From Thermasporomyces composti (GTDB taxonomy: Bacteria > Actinomycetota > Actinomycetes > Propionibacteriales > Actinopolymorphaceae), in assembly GCF_003386795.1 (NCBI RefSeq), contig NZ_QTUC01000001.1, forward strand, positions 2,976,001 to 3,040,000: a stretch of DNA of 64,000 nt, in the 5' to 3' direction. The notes beneath the pieces are model-generated. The model had not been told where the DNA came from. It ran no database searches and saw only the letters and a program-made list of their open reading frames with translations. Within the stretch, counting starts at the first letter, position 1; each line of letters starts with the position of its first letter. Below, in pieces: positions 45,658 to 53,844 of this stretch. The position numbers and the translations under genes were made by a program.

Positions 45658-47454
45658 TCACGACGTCGGCCGGAACGGCGCGATCGGGTTCTCCAGCTCA
45701 CCGGCGAACTGCAGCGCGCTCGAAGGATCGGCGAGGTCGAGCATCTGCCGGTTGTTCCGCAGCTGGAGTCGGTTCAGGCACGAGAGCGGGAACGTCGTGG
45801 CGAAGATGTCGAGTCGACGCAACCGCTCGGCCAGCTGAGGGACCGACGCCTGGTAGTCGGCGACGCACTCCGCCACCGTCCGCCAGAAGGTCTCCTCGTC
45901 GAGGACGCCGGCGGTGACGAGGACGGCGTTGAGGAAGCGGAAGAAGCAGTCGAAGACGTCCGTGAAGATCGCGAGCAGCTGCTCGGCCTCGTCCACGTGG
46001 GCACGGATCCGCGCGATCTCCGGCGGCACCGGCGTCGACGGGTCCATGACCACGACCTCTTCGCCGATGTCTTTGAGGATGACCCGCTCCACCGCGGCGT
46101 CCCGTAAGACGAGGATGACGTTCTCCCCGTGCGGCATGAACGCGACGCCGTAGGCGTAGACGAAGTGCAGCAGCGGCACGAGGTAGGCGTCGAGGTAGCG
46201 ACGCAGCCACGCGGCGGGGGAGAGCCCTGACCGCTCGATCAACGCGGCGGCGAAGGACTGGCCGTCCTGGTCGACGTGGAGCAAGGAGGCCATGGTGGCG
46301 AGGCGGTGGCCCGGCTCCAACCTGGGGATCGGGCTCTCCCGCCACAGTGCGGCGAGCATCTTCCGGTACGGCGAGGTCCTGTCGGTGACGGCCTCGAACT
46401 GCCGGTGGCGGTAGCCGACGGCCGCTCTCTCCCGGAGGATGGACACCCTCGTCCGGCGGAGGACGTCGTCGCCGGCGATGAGGTTCGCCACCCAGTCGTT
46501 GATCGCGGGCGTGGCCTCCATGTAGGCGGCTGATAGCCCACGCATGAAGCCCATGTTCAGCACCGACAACGCCGTCTTGACATAGTGCTTGTGCGGCGCG
46601 CTCACGTTGAAGAACGTGCGGATCGATTGCTGAGGGCGGTAGTCGTCGTCGCCGGGGCCGAGACAGACCAGGTGACGCAGGGCGACCTCGCGGGCGAACG
46701 TGACCGCGAGCTTGGTCCACCACTGCCAGGGGTGCACGGGGATGAGCAGGTAGTCGGCCAGGTCGAGGCCGAGGCCCGCCATGGTCGCGGCGAAGCGCCG
46801 TAGCGTGGCCTCGCCGAGCTCGGCCCGCATGAGGTCCTCGTAGTCCACGTCCGGCGAGCAGGTGAACGTCGTGTAATCCCGGTGCGCGGCCACCCAGAGG
46901 AGGCGAATCGGGTTCGCGGTTTCGGGAGCGTAGGCGTGGTGGTCGTCGACGCCGTAGCCGATCCGTCCACTGTTGGCGATGAAGCACGGGTGGCCGTCCA
47001 CCATGGCGGCCTCGATGGTCTGGAAGTCGGCCTCCACGAGGTCGGCGGCGCGCAGGACCGGGCGGCTGAGCTTGTAGGCCATGCTCGCCAGGGTCGAGGT
47101 GATCTCCTCGAGGTAGACGGGGATGATCTCGTCGGTGAGTCGGAGCGAGTCCCGGAGCTCCACGATGAGGTCGCCGGCGTCGAGTGACAGCTGCTCACCG
47201 TCGAGCACCCTGCGGCGGCGGACGCTTCCCGGGGTGATCCGCCAGTGGTCGAGAGCCATCACCTCGGCGGTGAACCGGTACTCCACCGCGTCGTCGTCGC
47301 TGCGAACGACGTAGGCACCGTCGCTGACCTGCTTAGGGGTGACGAGACGCTCGTGGGAGAACTCGGCCAGCGCCTTGCGCACCAGTCGCTCGTTGGCCGC
47401 TGCCCACGCCTCGGGTGTCAGGTGCGCGACGGCCGCTTGGGGGTCCGAGATCAT
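45658..47454 (-). CDS. desD: IucA/IucC-type NIS siderophore synthetase (DesD-like)
   Basis: This 598-residue ATP-dependent synthetase joins and cyclises N-hydroxy-N-acyl-diamines into a hydroxamate siderophore. Family segments are visible: DGHPCFIANSGRIGYGVDDHHAYAPE, LIPVHPWQWWTKL (ATP-site His), SIRTFFNVSAPHKHYVKTALSVLNMGFMRGLS and HGENVILVLRDAAVERVILKD. The C-terminal part continues to 598 residues, the normal DesD length. It is last in the operon; its start overlaps the acyltransferase stop by 4 nt. A GC-rich dyad lies directly after its stop codon. Confidence 0.93.
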   Translation of the reverse strand: MISDPQAAVAHLTPEAWAAANERLVRKALAEFSHERLVTPKQVSDGAYVVRSDDDAVEYRFTAEVMALDHWRITPGSVRRRRVLDGEQLSLDAGDLIVELRDSLRLTDEIIPVYLEEITSTLASMAYKLSRPVLRAADLVEADFQTIEAAMVDGHPCFIANSGRIGYGVDDHHAYAPETANPIRLLWVAAHRDYTTFTCSPDVDYEDLMRAELGEATLRRFAATMAGLGLDLADYLLIPVHPWQWWTKLAVTFAREVALRHLVCLGPGDDDYRPQQSIRTFFNVSAPHKHYVKTALSVLNMGFMRGLSAAYMEATPAINDWVANLIAGDDVLRRTRVSILRERAAVGYRHRQFEAVTDRTSPYRKMLAALWRESPIPRLEPGHRLATMASLLHVDQDGQSFAAALIERSGLSPAAWLRRYLDAYLVPLLHFVYAYGVAFMPHGENVILVLRDAAVERVILKDIGEEVVVMDPSTPVPPEIARIRAHVDEAEQLLAIFTDVFDCFFRFLNAVLVTAGVLDEETFWRTVAECVADYQASVPQLAERLRRLDIFATTFPLSCLNRLQLRNNRQMLDLADPSSALQFAGELENPIAPFRPTS

Positions 47455-48047
47455 GTGTCGGCTCCCTCGAGCGTGGCCAGGTACTGCTCGCGCGTGCAGA
47501 CGCTCAGCAGCGCCTTCTTCTCCGGTTTGGTGACGACACCGACCACCTGGAAGCCGACGTACGCGTTGAGCTTGTGGACTGCCGTGTTGCGGACGTCAGG
47601 CTCCACGACGACGCGACGGGTCGCCGGGTCGGCGAAGAGGAACTCCATGACCGTGCGGAAGACGGCGCGGGTGAAGCCGTGGACGGGGACGTCGGTGGGC
47701 GCGCACAGGACGTGCATGCCCACGTCGCCCTCCTGGGCGTCGTACAGGCCGACCAGCTCGACGTGCGCTGGATCGTACCGCTCCACCAGGAAGGCGGGCG
47801 TGTCGTTGGCGAGTCCGAGGAACGCGTCCCGGTGTGGGTCGTCGAGGACGGCCCGGTACGCAGCGGTGACCGTTGCCAGGTCGGCGTCCTGCATCATCCA
47901 GAACACCGCCTTGGGATGGGTCACCCACTGGTGGACGAGTGCGGCGTCTGTGTCCAGGTCGAGCCTGCGGAGGGCGAAGTCACCCAGCGCGGGGTCGTGG
48001 CGGGTGAAGACGATCCCACCCACGGCGTCACTCGGAGAGTCGGTCAT
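47451..48047 (-). CDS. desC: GNAT acyltransferase for siderophore assembly (DesC-like)
   Basis: This 198-residue GNAT-fold protein is of the IucB/DesC type. It transfers an acyl group (acetyl or succinyl) to N-hydroxycadaverine. Family segments are [50 protein letters not shown] and [28 protein letters not shown]. Both ends overlap the neighbours by ATGA, which gives tight coupling with the hydroxylase and the synthetase. The acyl donor cannot be told from sequence. Confidence 0.93.
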   Translation of the reverse strand: MTDSPSDAVGGIVFTRHDPALGDFALRRLDLDTDAALVHQWVTHPKAVFWMMQDADLATVTAAYRAVLDDPHRDAFLGLANDTPAFLVERYDPAHVELVGLYDAQEGDVGMHVLCAPTDVPVHGFTRAVFRTVMEFLFADPATRRVVVEPDVRNTAVHKLNAYVGFQVVGVVTKPEKKALLSVCTREQYLATLEGADT

Positions 48048-49348
48048 GGCGCGACACCCTCCGGGACCCCGAACTCCTGGAACGTGACCGTCTTCTCGAT
48101 CGGGTAGTACTCCCGCCCGAGGATCTCGCGGATGATCCACGCGTTGCGGTAGGCCCCCATGCCGAGGTCGGGGGAGGAGACGCTGTGCGCGTGCACGCCG
48201 CCGTTCTGGAGGAAGATGCCGCGGCCGGTGACGTCGATGCTGTAGTTACGCGCGATGTCGATGTGGCCGTAACGGTCCCATCGGATTCGGCCGAGCACGG
48301 GATTGAGGAAGCTCGGGACGCGGAACACGTAGCCGGTGGCGAGGATGAGGCCCTGCGTGCTCAGGGAGAAGTCCCGGTCTTGCTCGACGTGGTGGAAGCC
48401 GAGCGTGTAGGTGGATGTCGCGTCATCGTAGGCGGCGCTGGTCAGCTCGGCGTTCGTGAGCAGCTGGACCGGCACCGGTCCGTGAACGCTCTTCTGGTAG
48501 AGCAGGTCGAAGATGTCGTTGATGAGGTCGGCGTTGATCCCCTTGTAGAGAGCGCCCTGTTCTCCCGCCAGCTTGTGTCGGGTCTCCTCCGGGAGAGCGT
48601 GGAAGTAGTCCACGTAGTCGGGTGAGGTCATCTCCAGCGTGAGCTTGGTGTACTCCAGGGGGAAGAACCTCGGCGACCGCGTGACCCAGGTGAGCCGGTA
48701 GCCGTAGGTGTCGATGTCGCTCAGGAGGTCGTAGACGATCTCCGCGGCGCTTTGCCCGCTGCCGACGACCATGATGCTGTCCTTGCGGCGCACCTCATCC
48801 CGGCGCTGGAGGTAGTCAGCGCTGTGCAGGAAGTCGCCGCCGATCCCCTGACAGGCACTCGGAAGGTACGGCGCGGTCCCGGTGCCGACGACGATGTGCC
48901 GACCACGGAACTCGACCGTGTCGCGGGTGTCGGTGCGGACGGCACGCACCACGTAGCACTCGTCGGTCTCGTCGTACTCGACCGACGTCACGTCGTGGCC
49001 GAAGCGAAGGGTGTCGAGCTTCTCCGCCGCCCAACGGCAGTAGGCGTTGTACTCGCTGCGCAGCGGATAGAAGTTCTCCCGGATGTAGAAGGGATAGAGT
49101 CGGCCGGTCTCCTTCAAGAAGTTGAGGAAGGAGAACGGCGACGTCGGGTCGGCCAGCGTCACCAGGTCGGACAGGAACGGCGTCTGCAGGCGGGCGGACT
49201 CCAAGAGCATGCCCGGATGCCAGTCGAAATGCGGTCGCCGCTCCAGGAACACCCCATCGAGTGCGTCGATCGGATCGGTGAGGCAGGCCAGGCCGAGGTT
49301 GAACGGGCCGAGGCCGATCGCGACGAGGTCGTGGGTGACGTCGGACAT
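48044..49348 (-). CDS. desB: Cadaverine/lysine N-hydroxylase (DesB-like, FAD monooxygenase)
   Basis: This 434-residue flavin monooxygenase hydroxylates a terminal amine using FAD, NADPH and oxygen. The FAD motif is [14 protein letters not shown] (11-24) with [24 protein letters not shown]. The NADPH motif is [12 protein letters not shown] and a late FAD segment is [10 protein letters not shown]. The C-terminal [27 protein letters not shown] is characteristic of IucD/PvdA/DesB. Context with the decarboxylase makes cadaverine the likely substrate. Confidence 0.94.
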   Translation of the reverse strand: MSDVTHDLVAIGLGPFNLGLACLTDPIDALDGVFLERRPHFDWHPGMLLESARLQTPFLSDLVTLADPTSPFSFLNFLKETGRLYPFYIRENFYPLRSEYNAYCRWAAEKLDTLRFGHDVTSVEYDETDECYVVRAVRTDTRDTVEFRGRHIVVGTGTAPYLPSACQGIGGDFLHSADYLQRRDEVRRKDSIMVVGSGQSAAEIVYDLLSDIDTYGYRLTWVTRSPRFFPLEYTKLTLEMTSPDYVDYFHALPEETRHKLAGEQGALYKGINADLINDIFDLLYQKSVHGPVPVQLLTNAELTSAAYDDATSTYTLGFHHVEQDRDFSLSTQGLILATGYVFRVPSFLNPVLGRIRWDRYGHIDIARNYSIDVTGRGIFLQNGGVHAHSVSSPDLGMGAYRNAWIIREILGREYYPIEKTVTFQEFGVPEGVAP

Positions 49349-49363
49349 GGCGGGTCTCCGGGG

Positions 49364-50953
49364 TCAGGGCTCGTCGGGACGTCGGGTGGTGGGTGGGCTG
49401 TCATCGACGTGCGGTCCGGCGCCGCATCCGTCGGGCAGCCGCTCACACACGTAACGGTGGGCGTGCTCGGCGAGCAGGTCCAGCACGTACGCGATGTCGT
49501 CCAGAGTGGTCGTGGGGTTGAGGAGAGTGAACTTCAAGTAGTGCTCGCCGTTCACGGTCGTGGCGGCGACCATCCCTTCGCCGGAGGCGGCCAGCGCGTC
49601 GCGCGCGTACAAGTTCGCGTCGTCGATGAGCTTGCGGCCCGGCCCGTCCGGCGGTACGTAGCGGAACACCAGCGTGCTGAGCTGTGACGGGGCGACGACC
49701 TCGAACCGTGGGTCGTGGGCCAGCAGCTCCCACGCCTTCGATGCCAGATCCACGACCTGGTCGAAGAGTCTGCCGAGCGTCTCGGGGCCCATGACGCGGA
49801 GGGTGAGCCAGAGCTTGAGCGCGTCGAAGCGGCGGGTGGTCTGCAGGCTCTTGTCGACCTGGTTGGGGATGTCCTGCTCGGCGGCGCGGACTGGGTTGAG
49901 GTAGTCCGCGTGATAGGTGACGTGACGGAGGACGGAGCCGTCGCGCACGACGACGGCACTGGAGCTGACCGGTTGGAAGAAGGACTTGTGGTAGTCGACG
50001 GTCACCGAGTTCGCGCGTTCGATGCCGTCAAGCAGGTGTCGGCGAGTGGGGGAGACGAGAAGCCCGCATCCGTAGGCGGCGTCGACGTGCAGCCAGGTCT
50101 GCTCCGACGCGCACACGTCGGCGATCGCCGGAAGCGGGTCGATGGTGCCGTAGTCGGTCGTCCCCGCGGTCGCGACGACGGCCATGACCCGGTCACCGTG
50201 CCGTCGGCACCGACGGAGCTCACGGGCGAGGGCGTCCGGGCGCATGCGCCGCTTCGCGTCAGTCGCCACCGTGCGCACGGCGTCGGCCGCGAGGCCCAGC
50301 AGGGTCGCCGACTTGCGGACGCTGAAGTGGCTCGCCTCAGACGCCAGGATGCGGAGGCGCGGCAGAAGGTGCTGTCTGCCGGCGTCGTCTCCAGCGCCTC
50401 CGAGGGCTTCCTCCCGAGCGAGCAGGAGCGCCTGGAGGTTCGACTGGGTGCCACCGCTGGTGAAGACGCCATCGGCGGTGTCACCGAAGCCGAGGCGACG
50501 TGCCGTCCACGCGATGAGGTGCCGCTCGATGAGCGTGCCCCCGGCGCTCTGGTCCCAGGTGTCGAGCGAGGAGTTCACCGCCGAGAGGATCGCTTCGGCC
50601 ACGAGGGCCGGGATCACCACCGGACAGTTGAGATGGGCGAGGTAGCGCGGATGGTGGAAGTAGACCGCGTCGCGAAGGTAGACCTCCTCCAACTCGTCGA
50701 GCGCGGCGGTGAGGTCGTGGAGCGGCCGGTCGAGGTCGATCTCGCCGATCTGGCGGGCGAGTGAGCCGGGTGTGATCCCGCTGAAGGGTTGCTCCGTACG
50801 CCTGATGCGATCCGCGACTCGCTCGATCCCCTCGCGAACGGTGCGTCGGTACCGGTCCACGCTGTCGTTGGTGAGCAAGTACGACGCGGCGTCAACGGCG
50901 TCTGGTCGCGTGAGGTCCGCTGGCATGGTGTGGTGAGGGTCCCCGTGCTGCAT
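49364..50953 (-). CDS. desA: PLP-dependent lysine decarboxylase (DesA-like)
   Basis: This 529-residue group II decarboxylase makes cadaverine from lysine for the siderophore. It shows GVFTSGGTQSNLQALLLARE, TAGTTDYGTIDPL, WLHVDAAYGCGLLVS (PLP ring and ring nitrogen contacts) and the Schiff-base Lys323 in SVTVDYHKSFFQP. Residues near the N-terminus (HPRYLAHLNCPVVIPALVAE) match the DesA/DABA decarboxylase group. It lies 21 nt downstream of the binding-protein gene and 15 nt upstream of desB. The first ATG is used; a second at codon 10 is possible. Confidence 0.93.
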   Translation of the reverse strand: MQHGDPHHTMPADLTRPDAVDAASYLLTNDSVDRYRRTVREGIERVADRIRRTEQPFSGITPGSLARQIGEIDLDRPLHDLTAALDELEEVYLRDAVYFHHPRYLAHLNCPVVIPALVAEAILSAVNSSLDTWDQSAGGTLIERHLIAWTARRLGFGDTADGVFTSGGTQSNLQALLLAREEALGGAGDDAGRQHLLPRLRILASEASHFSVRKSATLLGLAADAVRTVATDAKRRMRPDALARELRRCRRHGDRVMAVVATAGTTDYGTIDPLPAIADVCASEQTWLHVDAAYGCGLLVSPTRRHLLDGIERANSVTVDYHKSFFQPVSSSAVVVRDGSVLRHVTYHADYLNPVRAAEQDIPNQVDKSLQTTRRFDALKLWLTLRVMGPETLGRLFDQVVDLASKAWELLAHDPRFEVVAPSQLSTLVFRYVPPDGPGRKLIDDANLYARDALAASGEGMVAATTVNGEHYLKFTLLNPTTTLDDIAYVLDLLAEHAHRYVCERLPDGCGAGPHVDDSPPTTRRPDEP

Positions 50954-50974
50954 GGCGGTGTCCGGTCTCGACGG

Positions 50975-52024
50975 TCAGCGAACCCTGCGCGCCTTCCTGA
51001 TCGCCTCGGCGAGGCGTTCCAGGTTCGGCGCGAACCCCTTGTAGGAGAAGCGAGGGACGGAGTCCCATGGTGTGATCTGGTCGGCCTTGACGGCAGGTAG
51101 CCGGGTCCAGGACGGCATCGCGGCGAGGTCGTCCGGCTGCAGGGCCGTGCTGCGGCTGTCCAGCAGGATCAGGTCGGCGGCGTACGTGTCGGCGTTCTCC
51201 CAGCTGAGGCTCTCGTAGTAGCCGCCGGCGTCGAGCTTCTCCGGTTGGACGAGGTCCACGCCAAGCTCGGCGAAGAAGAGAAGGTCGGTATTGACCTTCG
51301 GGTTCGACACGTAGAGGAGGTCTTGGCTGCCGGACGCGGCCATGACCTTGATGCCGGGGTTCGCGCGCACCGCCTCGCGCAGGGAGTCAGCGGCGGCCTC
51401 GAAGCGCGCCTTGGCTTCGGTGACAGCGGACGAGGTGAGGTCGGCGCCCAGCGCCTCCGCGAGCTCGGCGTAGCGCTGGATCGGCTCGAGGATCGGCACC
51501 CGTGCGACGTTGATCGCGACACTGGGGGCGACCCGCAGGATCGCGTCCTTGCTCTCCTCCAGCACGTACCACAGAGAGCCCGGGTCGTACATGTGGGTGA
51601 CCAGGAGGTCTGGTCGCAGGGCGGCGTACTTCTCGACGTTGAACTCGCCCCAGACGTTGCCGAGGATCGCCACCTTGTCGACGTCCAGGTCGCCGGCTTG
51701 CGGGTGGGGCGTGCCGTCCTGGTTGGTGGTCTCGCCGAAGACTCCGACGATCTTGTCCTCCAGCCCCAGGTCGACGAGCGCGGCCGCTGTGCCGGTGAAA
51801 GCCACGATGCGGGAGGGGGTGGTGTCGGCGGTGATCGTCTCGCCGCGGTCGTCGGTGAACGACCAGCGCGTGCGCTCGTTCGGTTGCGAGGTCGAGGGGG
51901 TGGCTGACGAGCCGGCGGCGTCGCCACCCGTGCCACAGCCACTGAGCAGCGAACCGGCCGCGGCAGCGGCGCCGAGGGCGAGGAGTCGCCGCCGGGATGG
52001 TCGGGCGTCGATGGGGTACGACAT
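50975..52024 (-). CDS. Iron-siderophore ABC binding lipoprotein (DesE-like)
   Basis: This 349-residue protein has a Tat-type lipoprotein signal (RPSRRRLLALGAAAAAG then LLSGC). The type III periplasmic-binding fold is shown by PSRIVAFTGTAAALVDLGLEDKIVGVFGE and YAALRPDLLVTHMYDPGSLW. It would capture the ferric siderophore made by the downstream enzymes. It is first in the operon, directly behind two iron boxes. No permease, ATPase or reductase gene is present nearby, so uptake partners must be elsewhere. Confidence 0.9.
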   Translation of the reverse strand: MSYPIDARPSRRRLLALGAAAAAGSLLSGCGTGGDAAGSSATPSTSQPNERTRWSFTDDRGETITADTTPSRIVAFTGTAAALVDLGLEDKIVGVFGETTNQDGTPHPQAGDLDVDKVAILGNVWGEFNVEKYAALRPDLLVTHMYDPGSLWYVLEESKDAILRVAPSVAINVARVPILEPIQRYAELAEALGADLTSSAVTEAKARFEAAADSLREAVRANPGIKVMAASGSQDLLYVSNPKVNTDLLFFAELGVDLVQPEKLDAGGYYESLSWENADTYAADLILLDSRSTALQPDDLAAMPSWTRLPAVKADQITPWDSVPRFSYKGFAPNLERLAEAIRKARRVR

Positions 52025-52059
52025 GCGAGGACGGGCTCCTTCGTGACGAACCGAGGTTG

Positions 52060-52075
52060 GTTAGGCATACCTAAC
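52060..52075 (-). promoter_or_regulatory. Iron box 1 (IdeR/DmdR-type)
   Basis: GTTAGG-CATA-CCTAAC is a perfect 6-bp inverted repeat with the TTAGG...CCTAA core of actinobacterial iron-regulator sites. It lies 36 bp upstream of the binding-protein start, between the promoter and the gene. Confidence 0.8.
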
Positions 52076-52085
52076 TGAATGTCCG

Positions 52086-52104
52086 TTAGGTTAACCTAAC
52101 CTAA
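52086..52104 (-). promoter_or_regulatory. Iron box 2 (IdeR/DmdR-type)
   Basis: TTAGGTTAACCTAACCTAA has exact 8-bp arms around ACC and matches the 19-bp consensus of DtxR/IdeR/DmdR repressor sites almost base for base. With box 1 it makes iron-repressed control of the whole siderophore operon very likely. Confidence 0.9.
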
Positions 52105-52183
52105 GCCTGTTCGCGACGCAGCTGCCTGTGCGGATCCTCACGGAGTGCGATCCACGTCACGTGGTGCGGGTCACCTGTGTGGG

Positions 52184-52453
52184 TCAACGGTGGTCGCACG
52201 GGGCACGAGCCCCGTGAAGTGAACCCGGCAGCCTTCCGGACGGTGGGCGAGCCGGGTTTGCGCTCTCTGGGCGCCTGTCAGACTCGCTGACCTCGGCGAC
52301 GAGAGGCTCCACCGCAGTGCGCCAGGTGCCGCCGCGGGTCCAGCACCACGCCACCGCGTCCGGGACGGCAAGGAGACACTCCTCGTGCGCTCGGTGGTGT
52401 AGGTACGTCAGCGTGTCAGCGCAACCAGCGAACCGGACCGATTGGCAGAGCAC
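52184..52453 (-). pseudogene. Possible gene remnant of unknown family
   Basis: The minus frame reads LTYLHHRAHEECLLAVPDAV then AWCWTRGGTWRTAVEPLVAE, which looks like real protein rather than random GC-rich translation. There is no good start or ribosome site and the remaining residues are low-complexity. It probably is the tail of a lost gene. The rest of 52105-52636 holds only the iron boxes and the untranslated region of the amidase gene. Confidence 0.3.
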
Positions 52454-52636
52454 CCGGCGGTCGCTCTCGACGAGTTCGCTTCAGACCTTCCGCCCACCTC
52501 CAGCGTGGGCGTGGCCGGCAGCGACGCGCCGTGATTCCCGGTGAATTTACTCGGCCGATTTCGGCAGGGGCGGGCGCTTGTCATCACCACGGTGTACCAA
52601 AGGGAAAAGCTCGCCGCGTCCAGAGGGGAGAGCCCC

Positions 52637-53764
52637 ATGGATGTCCCGCGTTCCCCTGTCGCCCGTCGCACTGTCGTCAAGGCCGGCCTTGGTGCGGCGA
52701 CCGCCGCGATGATAGGAGCTGATGTGGTGTCGGCGGCCGCCGCACACGCCGCGCCCGGCGATGAATTCCCGTGGATTATCAGCTGTGAGGAATGGGGCGC
52801 CCGGCCGCCGAACGGCACGATCGAGCTGAGTGACATCGCCACCAACAAAATCATCGTCCACCACATGGCCTTCCCCAACGTCACCGACTACTCGCGGGAG
52901 CACGCGATTCAGCTCGCGCGCGACTGCCAAGACCTGCACATGGACGGCAACGGCTGGGTGGACACCGGGCAGCACTTCACGGTGAGCCGTGGCGGTTACG
53001 TGCTCGAAGGACGGCATCGCAGTCTCGAGACGCTGTCGTTGGGGGAACGACAGGTGATTTCCGCTCACTGCCCTGGTGAGAACGGCCGGGCGATCGGAAT
53101 CGAGAACGAGGGCACCTACATCACCGAACGACCGCCGGAGGCGCTTCTCCGTTCCCTCACGCGGTTGTGCGTCGTCATCTGTCAGCAGTATTCACTTCAC
53201 GCCTGGGACATCTTCGGGCACTGGGACTTCCGGGACACCCAATGTCCGGGCATCGCCTTCTACGCGATGTTCCCGCAGCTGCGGCGTCGGGTCGCCGAAG
53301 GCCTTGGGGAGGGACCCGGTGACGCGCCCGCCCGTCGGTGGCCGGATATCTGGCGCTTCGTCGGTGGGCCGGTGGTGAGGCTCGTGCAGTACCTGCTCAA
53401 CCACCACGGCTACCAGCTCGACGTCGATGGTGTCTTCGGTCCGTTGACGACGGCCGCGGTCCAGGACTGGCAGGCCCGGAACGGCATTCCGGTGGATGTG
53501 GACGCCACAGTGACGCCACCCACGTGGGAGTCGCTCGTCCCGTCGCTCGACCACACCGCCCAAGGCGTCGCGGTGACGGCCGTCCAGTACATCCTGCGGT
53601 GGAAGGGCTACACCGACGTCGCCTTGACCGGTCGGATCGACCAGCCGACGTGGCAGGCGATTCAGCACATCCAACGCCTGCATGGACTTCGACCGAACGG
53701 TGTCGTCGACGCGAGCACGTGGTGTGTGCTCGCGGGCGGCATCGTACGTGAGTCGCTTCGGTGA
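52637..53764 (+). CDS. Exported N-acetylmuramoyl-L-alanine amidase with two peptidoglycan-binding domains
   Basis: This 375-residue protein has a Tat signal (ARRTVVKAGLGAATAAM to AHAA). A PGRP/amidase_2 domain (about 45-215) has zinc-ligand candidates in NKIIVHHMAF, the GHWDFRDTQCPG region (His and Cys) and nearby Tyr/His. Two PG_binding_1 repeats follow (VVRLVQYLLNHHGYQLDVDGVFGPLTTAAVQDWQARNG and VTAVQYILRWKGYTDVALTG). It would cleave the stem peptide from the wall. I chose the ATG at 52637, behind GAGGGGAG; the frame upstream is open but not protein-like. Confidence 0.88.
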   Translation: MDVPRSPVARRTVVKAGLGAATAAMIGADVVSAAAAHAAPGDEFPWIISCEEWGARPPNGTIELSDIATNKIIVHHMAFPNVTDYSREHAIQLARDCQDLHMDGNGWVDTGQHFTVSRGGYVLEGRHRSLETLSLGERQVISAHCPGENGRAIGIENEGTYITERPPEALLRSLTRLCVVICQQYSLHAWDIFGHWDFRDTQCPGIAFYAMFPQLRRRVAEGLGEGPGDAPARRWPDIWRFVGGPVVRLVQYLLNHHGYQLDVDGVFGPLTTAAVQDWQARNGIPVDVDATVTPPTWESLVPSLDHTAQGVAVTAVQYILRWKGYTDVALTGRIDQPTWQAIQHIQRLHGLRPNGVVDASTWCVLAGGIVRESLR

Positions 53765-53844
53765 GGAGACCGCGCGAGGCTCCCTCGCCGCCTGAAGGCG
53801 GTGGTACGCCGTCGGAATGTGATCGAGGAGTTAGGGGGCGTGGC

